Shown: piece after piece, positions 6,693 to 8,105 of the stretch
How the letters are laid out: each line of letters starts with the position of its first letter
Position numbering within the stretch: the stretch's first letter is position 1
Origin: JAAZFZ01 sp035647435
Lineage (GTDB): Bacteria > Bacillota > Clostridia > Oscillospirales > Acutalibacteraceae
Assembly (NCBI GenBank): GCA_035647435.1
Contig: DASRNM010000069.1
Coordinates: 1 to 8,105 of the forward strand
Direction: 5' to 3'
DNA length: 8,105 bases
The notes under the pieces: generated by a model
The model's database searches: none
The model's input: the letters and a program-made list of their open reading frames with translations, nothing else
Told to the model about the DNA's origin: nothing
Program-made: the position numbers and the translations under genes

Positions 6693-8003
6693 TCAATCAA
6701 ATTTTATATGCTTTGTTGTCCTACCTATTCCGTCATAGGTTATTTCACTGTCTGTTATAACATCATTGCTAAGGCAGTTCCGACCGTCTAAAATAATCGG
6801 AGTTTTCATTTTGCTTTTGATTGTTTCAGCGGTTAGATCCGTTATTTCCTTCCATTCAGTGAGGATAAGGCATATATCAGCACCGTTGAGAGCGTCCTCA
6901 ATAGTGTCACAATAAATTAGCTCGTCGGGGTGCTCTTTTTTGAAATTCTCAGCTCCGACAGGGTCCCACACCTGTATTTTTGCTTTCTCTTCGATTAGTA
7001 TGGGGATGTTGATTAAAGACGGTGCCTCTCGTAAATCATCTGTGCCTGGCTTGAAAGTCAAACCTAAAACAGCAAAGGTTTTATCTTCAAAACTTTCAAA
7101 ATATTCTTTTGCCTTTTTAATTAACCTAAGCTTTTGTCTTTCATTGACCTCTATTGCCGCTTTAATGGTTTTTAACTCATAGTCATTGGTGTAGGCAAGC
7201 CAGTTGAGGGCCTTTGTGTCCTTTGGGAAGCAACTGCCTCCATAGCCTATTCCGGCTCTGAGGAACTTGTTGCCTATCCTGCTGTCATATCCCATGCCCT
7301 TTGCCACATCATCAATATTGGAGCCGACAATTTCACACAAATTTGCAATTTCATTTATATATGAAATCTTTAATGCAAGAAAATTGTTTGAAGCATATTT
7401 TATCATTTCAGCACTTCTTCTGTCAGTGAAAAGCAATGGAGAGTCAAAAGCCTCATACAAAACTTTAAGGGTGTCATATGCCATCTTATCTTCAACCCCA
7501 ACAATAATCCTTGAGGCATTAAGTGTGTCGGCAACGGCAGTGCCTTGAGATAAAAATTCGGGGTTTGATGCAACGCTGATTTTAACATCGTGCTTTAAGT
7601 TTGATTTTATATAATCTTCAACGTTTTCATTTGTGCATATCGGTACAGTAGATTTGATGGCAACAACACAGTCGGTTTGAATCTGTTCAGCTATTTGTTC
7701 TGCAACATCAAACACATATGAAAGGTTTGCGGAGCCGTCCTTTTTTTCAGGAGTGCCAACAGCGATAAAAATTAAATCTGCCTGCTTGTAGGAGTTTTCA
7801 GTATCACAAGTGAAGGTAAGCCTGTCCGCATTTTTTTCTATAAGTTCAACAATGCTGGGTTCAAAAAGTGGCACAATGCCTTTTTTCAAATCTTCTATTC
7901 GTTGTTTGTCTATATCAACGCAGATTATATCGTGCCCTTTATCGGCAAGGCAAACGCCGGTAACAAGTCCAACATATCCGGTTCCAGAAACAACTATTTT
8001 CAA
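6693..8003 (-). CDS. ugd: UDP-glucose 6-dehydrogenase
   Basis: This 436-aa cytosolic enzyme oxidises UDP-glucose to UDP-glucuronate with two NAD+, supplying glucuronate for capsule, teichuronic acid or other glycans. It has the full three-domain layout and usual length. The N-terminal NAD-binding fold has GTGYVG (7-12), Asp30 ending the second strand, AVGTP (81-85) and STVP (118-121). NPEFLSQGTAVAD (147-159) is the substrate loop, with SQG where RE-G is more common. The central helical domain carries Lys202 and NNFLALKISYINEIANLCE (206-224). The catalytic GGSCFPKD has Cys258; the Phe after Cys favours UDP-glucose over GDP-mannose dehydrogenase. The C-terminal domain has FKPGTDDLREAPS (317-329) and ILDGRN (404-409). 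The start is TTG at 8003: the frame is closed upstream by a stop at 8024-8022, no ATG or GTG lies between at a sensible distance, and the product begins like the family. It ends in its own terminator. Confidence 0.94.
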   Translation of the reverse strand: MKIVVSGTGYVGLVTGVCLADKGHDIICVDIDKQRIEDLKKGIVPLFEPSIVELIEKNADRLTFTCDTENSYKQADLIFIAVGTPEKKDGSANLSYVFDVAEQIAEQIQTDCVVAIKSTVPICTNENVEDYIKSNLKHDVKISVASNPEFLSQGTAVADTLNASRIIVGVEDKMAYDTLKVLYEAFDSPLLFTDRRSAEMIKYASNNFLALKISYINEIANLCEIVGSNIDDVAKGMGYDSRIGNKFLRAGIGYGGSCFPKDTKALNWLAYTNDYELKTIKAAIEVNERQKLRLIKKAKEYFESFEDKTFAVLGLTFKPGTDDLREAPSLINIPILIEEKAKIQVWDPVGAENFKKEHPDELIYCDTIEDALNGADICLILTEWKEITDLTAETIKSKMKTPIILDGRNCLSNDVITDSEITYDGIGRTTKHIKFD

Positions 8004-8010
8004 TAATACA

Positions 8011-8015
8011 CCCCC
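8011..8015 (-). promoter_or_regulatory. GGGGG Shine-Dalgarno of ugd
   Basis: On the minus strand GGGGG (8015-8011, followed by TG) ends 7 nt before the TTG start. It can pair fully with the anti-SD CCUCC if the middle G makes a G-U wobble. This site and the TTG together fix the start. No convincing promoter is seen in 8016-8105, so it may lie beyond the window. Confidence 0.6.
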
Positions 8016-8105
8016 AAAAAATCAACCTAAAGCAATGGCGAGAACTATCTTAATTACAAAGTCAACAAATGCCCTATATATAATTAACTTAAAATAGTAT
8101 ATCAT

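Noticed and set aside
8060..8065. TTGACT on the minus strand as a -35 box for ugd
   Set aside because: No acceptable -10 hexamer is found 15-19 bp downstream of it, so it cannot be called a promoter.
7810..8097. Open frame of 95 codons on the + strand opposite the ugd start
   Set aside because: It overlaps conserved ugd coding sequence in antisense, has no recognisable protein features and no RBS. It is a shadow frame.

Overview
The window looks like chromosomal DNA from a low-GC Gram-positive bacterium, most likely an anaerobic member of the Clostridia (Oscillospiraceae-like). The evidence is the AT-rich sequence, the strong SigA-type promoters, Shine-Dalgarno sites that match the Bacillota anti-SD, and a DarA/PstA-type cyclic-di-AMP receptor, a family typical of Bacillota. 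The lineage is an inference, because there is no rRNA or other phylogenetic marker in the window. All six genes appear intact. There are no tRNAs, rRNAs, insertion sequences, phage genes or CRISPR arrays.

Left block (positions 1-3361, + strand): a consensus-like extended -10 promoter drives a three-gene operon. The first gene is an ABC exporter half-transporter with an unusual N-terminal PH-like/zinc-ribbon extension. The second is a small soluble DUF1854 protein, whose RBS lies across the exporter's stop codon. The third is a DarA/PstA-like PII-fold protein. A rho-independent terminator closes the operon. The exporter + DUF1854 pair matches the type known elsewhere as 'cyanophycin metabolism-associated', but no cyanophycin gene is present here. 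The PII-like protein in the same operon suggests a nucleotide-controlled transporter. This is the most interesting part of the window.

Middle (3391-4486, + strand): one polyprenyl-phosphate-type family 2 glycosyltransferase has its own textbook promoter and terminator. It probably makes a lipid-linked sugar for envelope polysaccharide or glycan modification.

Right block (4505-8003, - strand): a YyaL/SSP411-family protein (thioredoxin-like domain plus six-hairpin glycosidase-like domain) converges on the glycosyltransferase. Upstream of it is UDP-glucose 6-dehydrogenase, which ends in its own terminator, so the two are probably separate transcription units. Both start behind a GGGGG-type Shine-Dalgarno. 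Ugd supplies UDP-glucuronate for surface polysaccharides. A link to the glycosyltransferase is possible but unproven.

The intergenic stretches are all short and hold promoters, terminators and a few inverted repeats.
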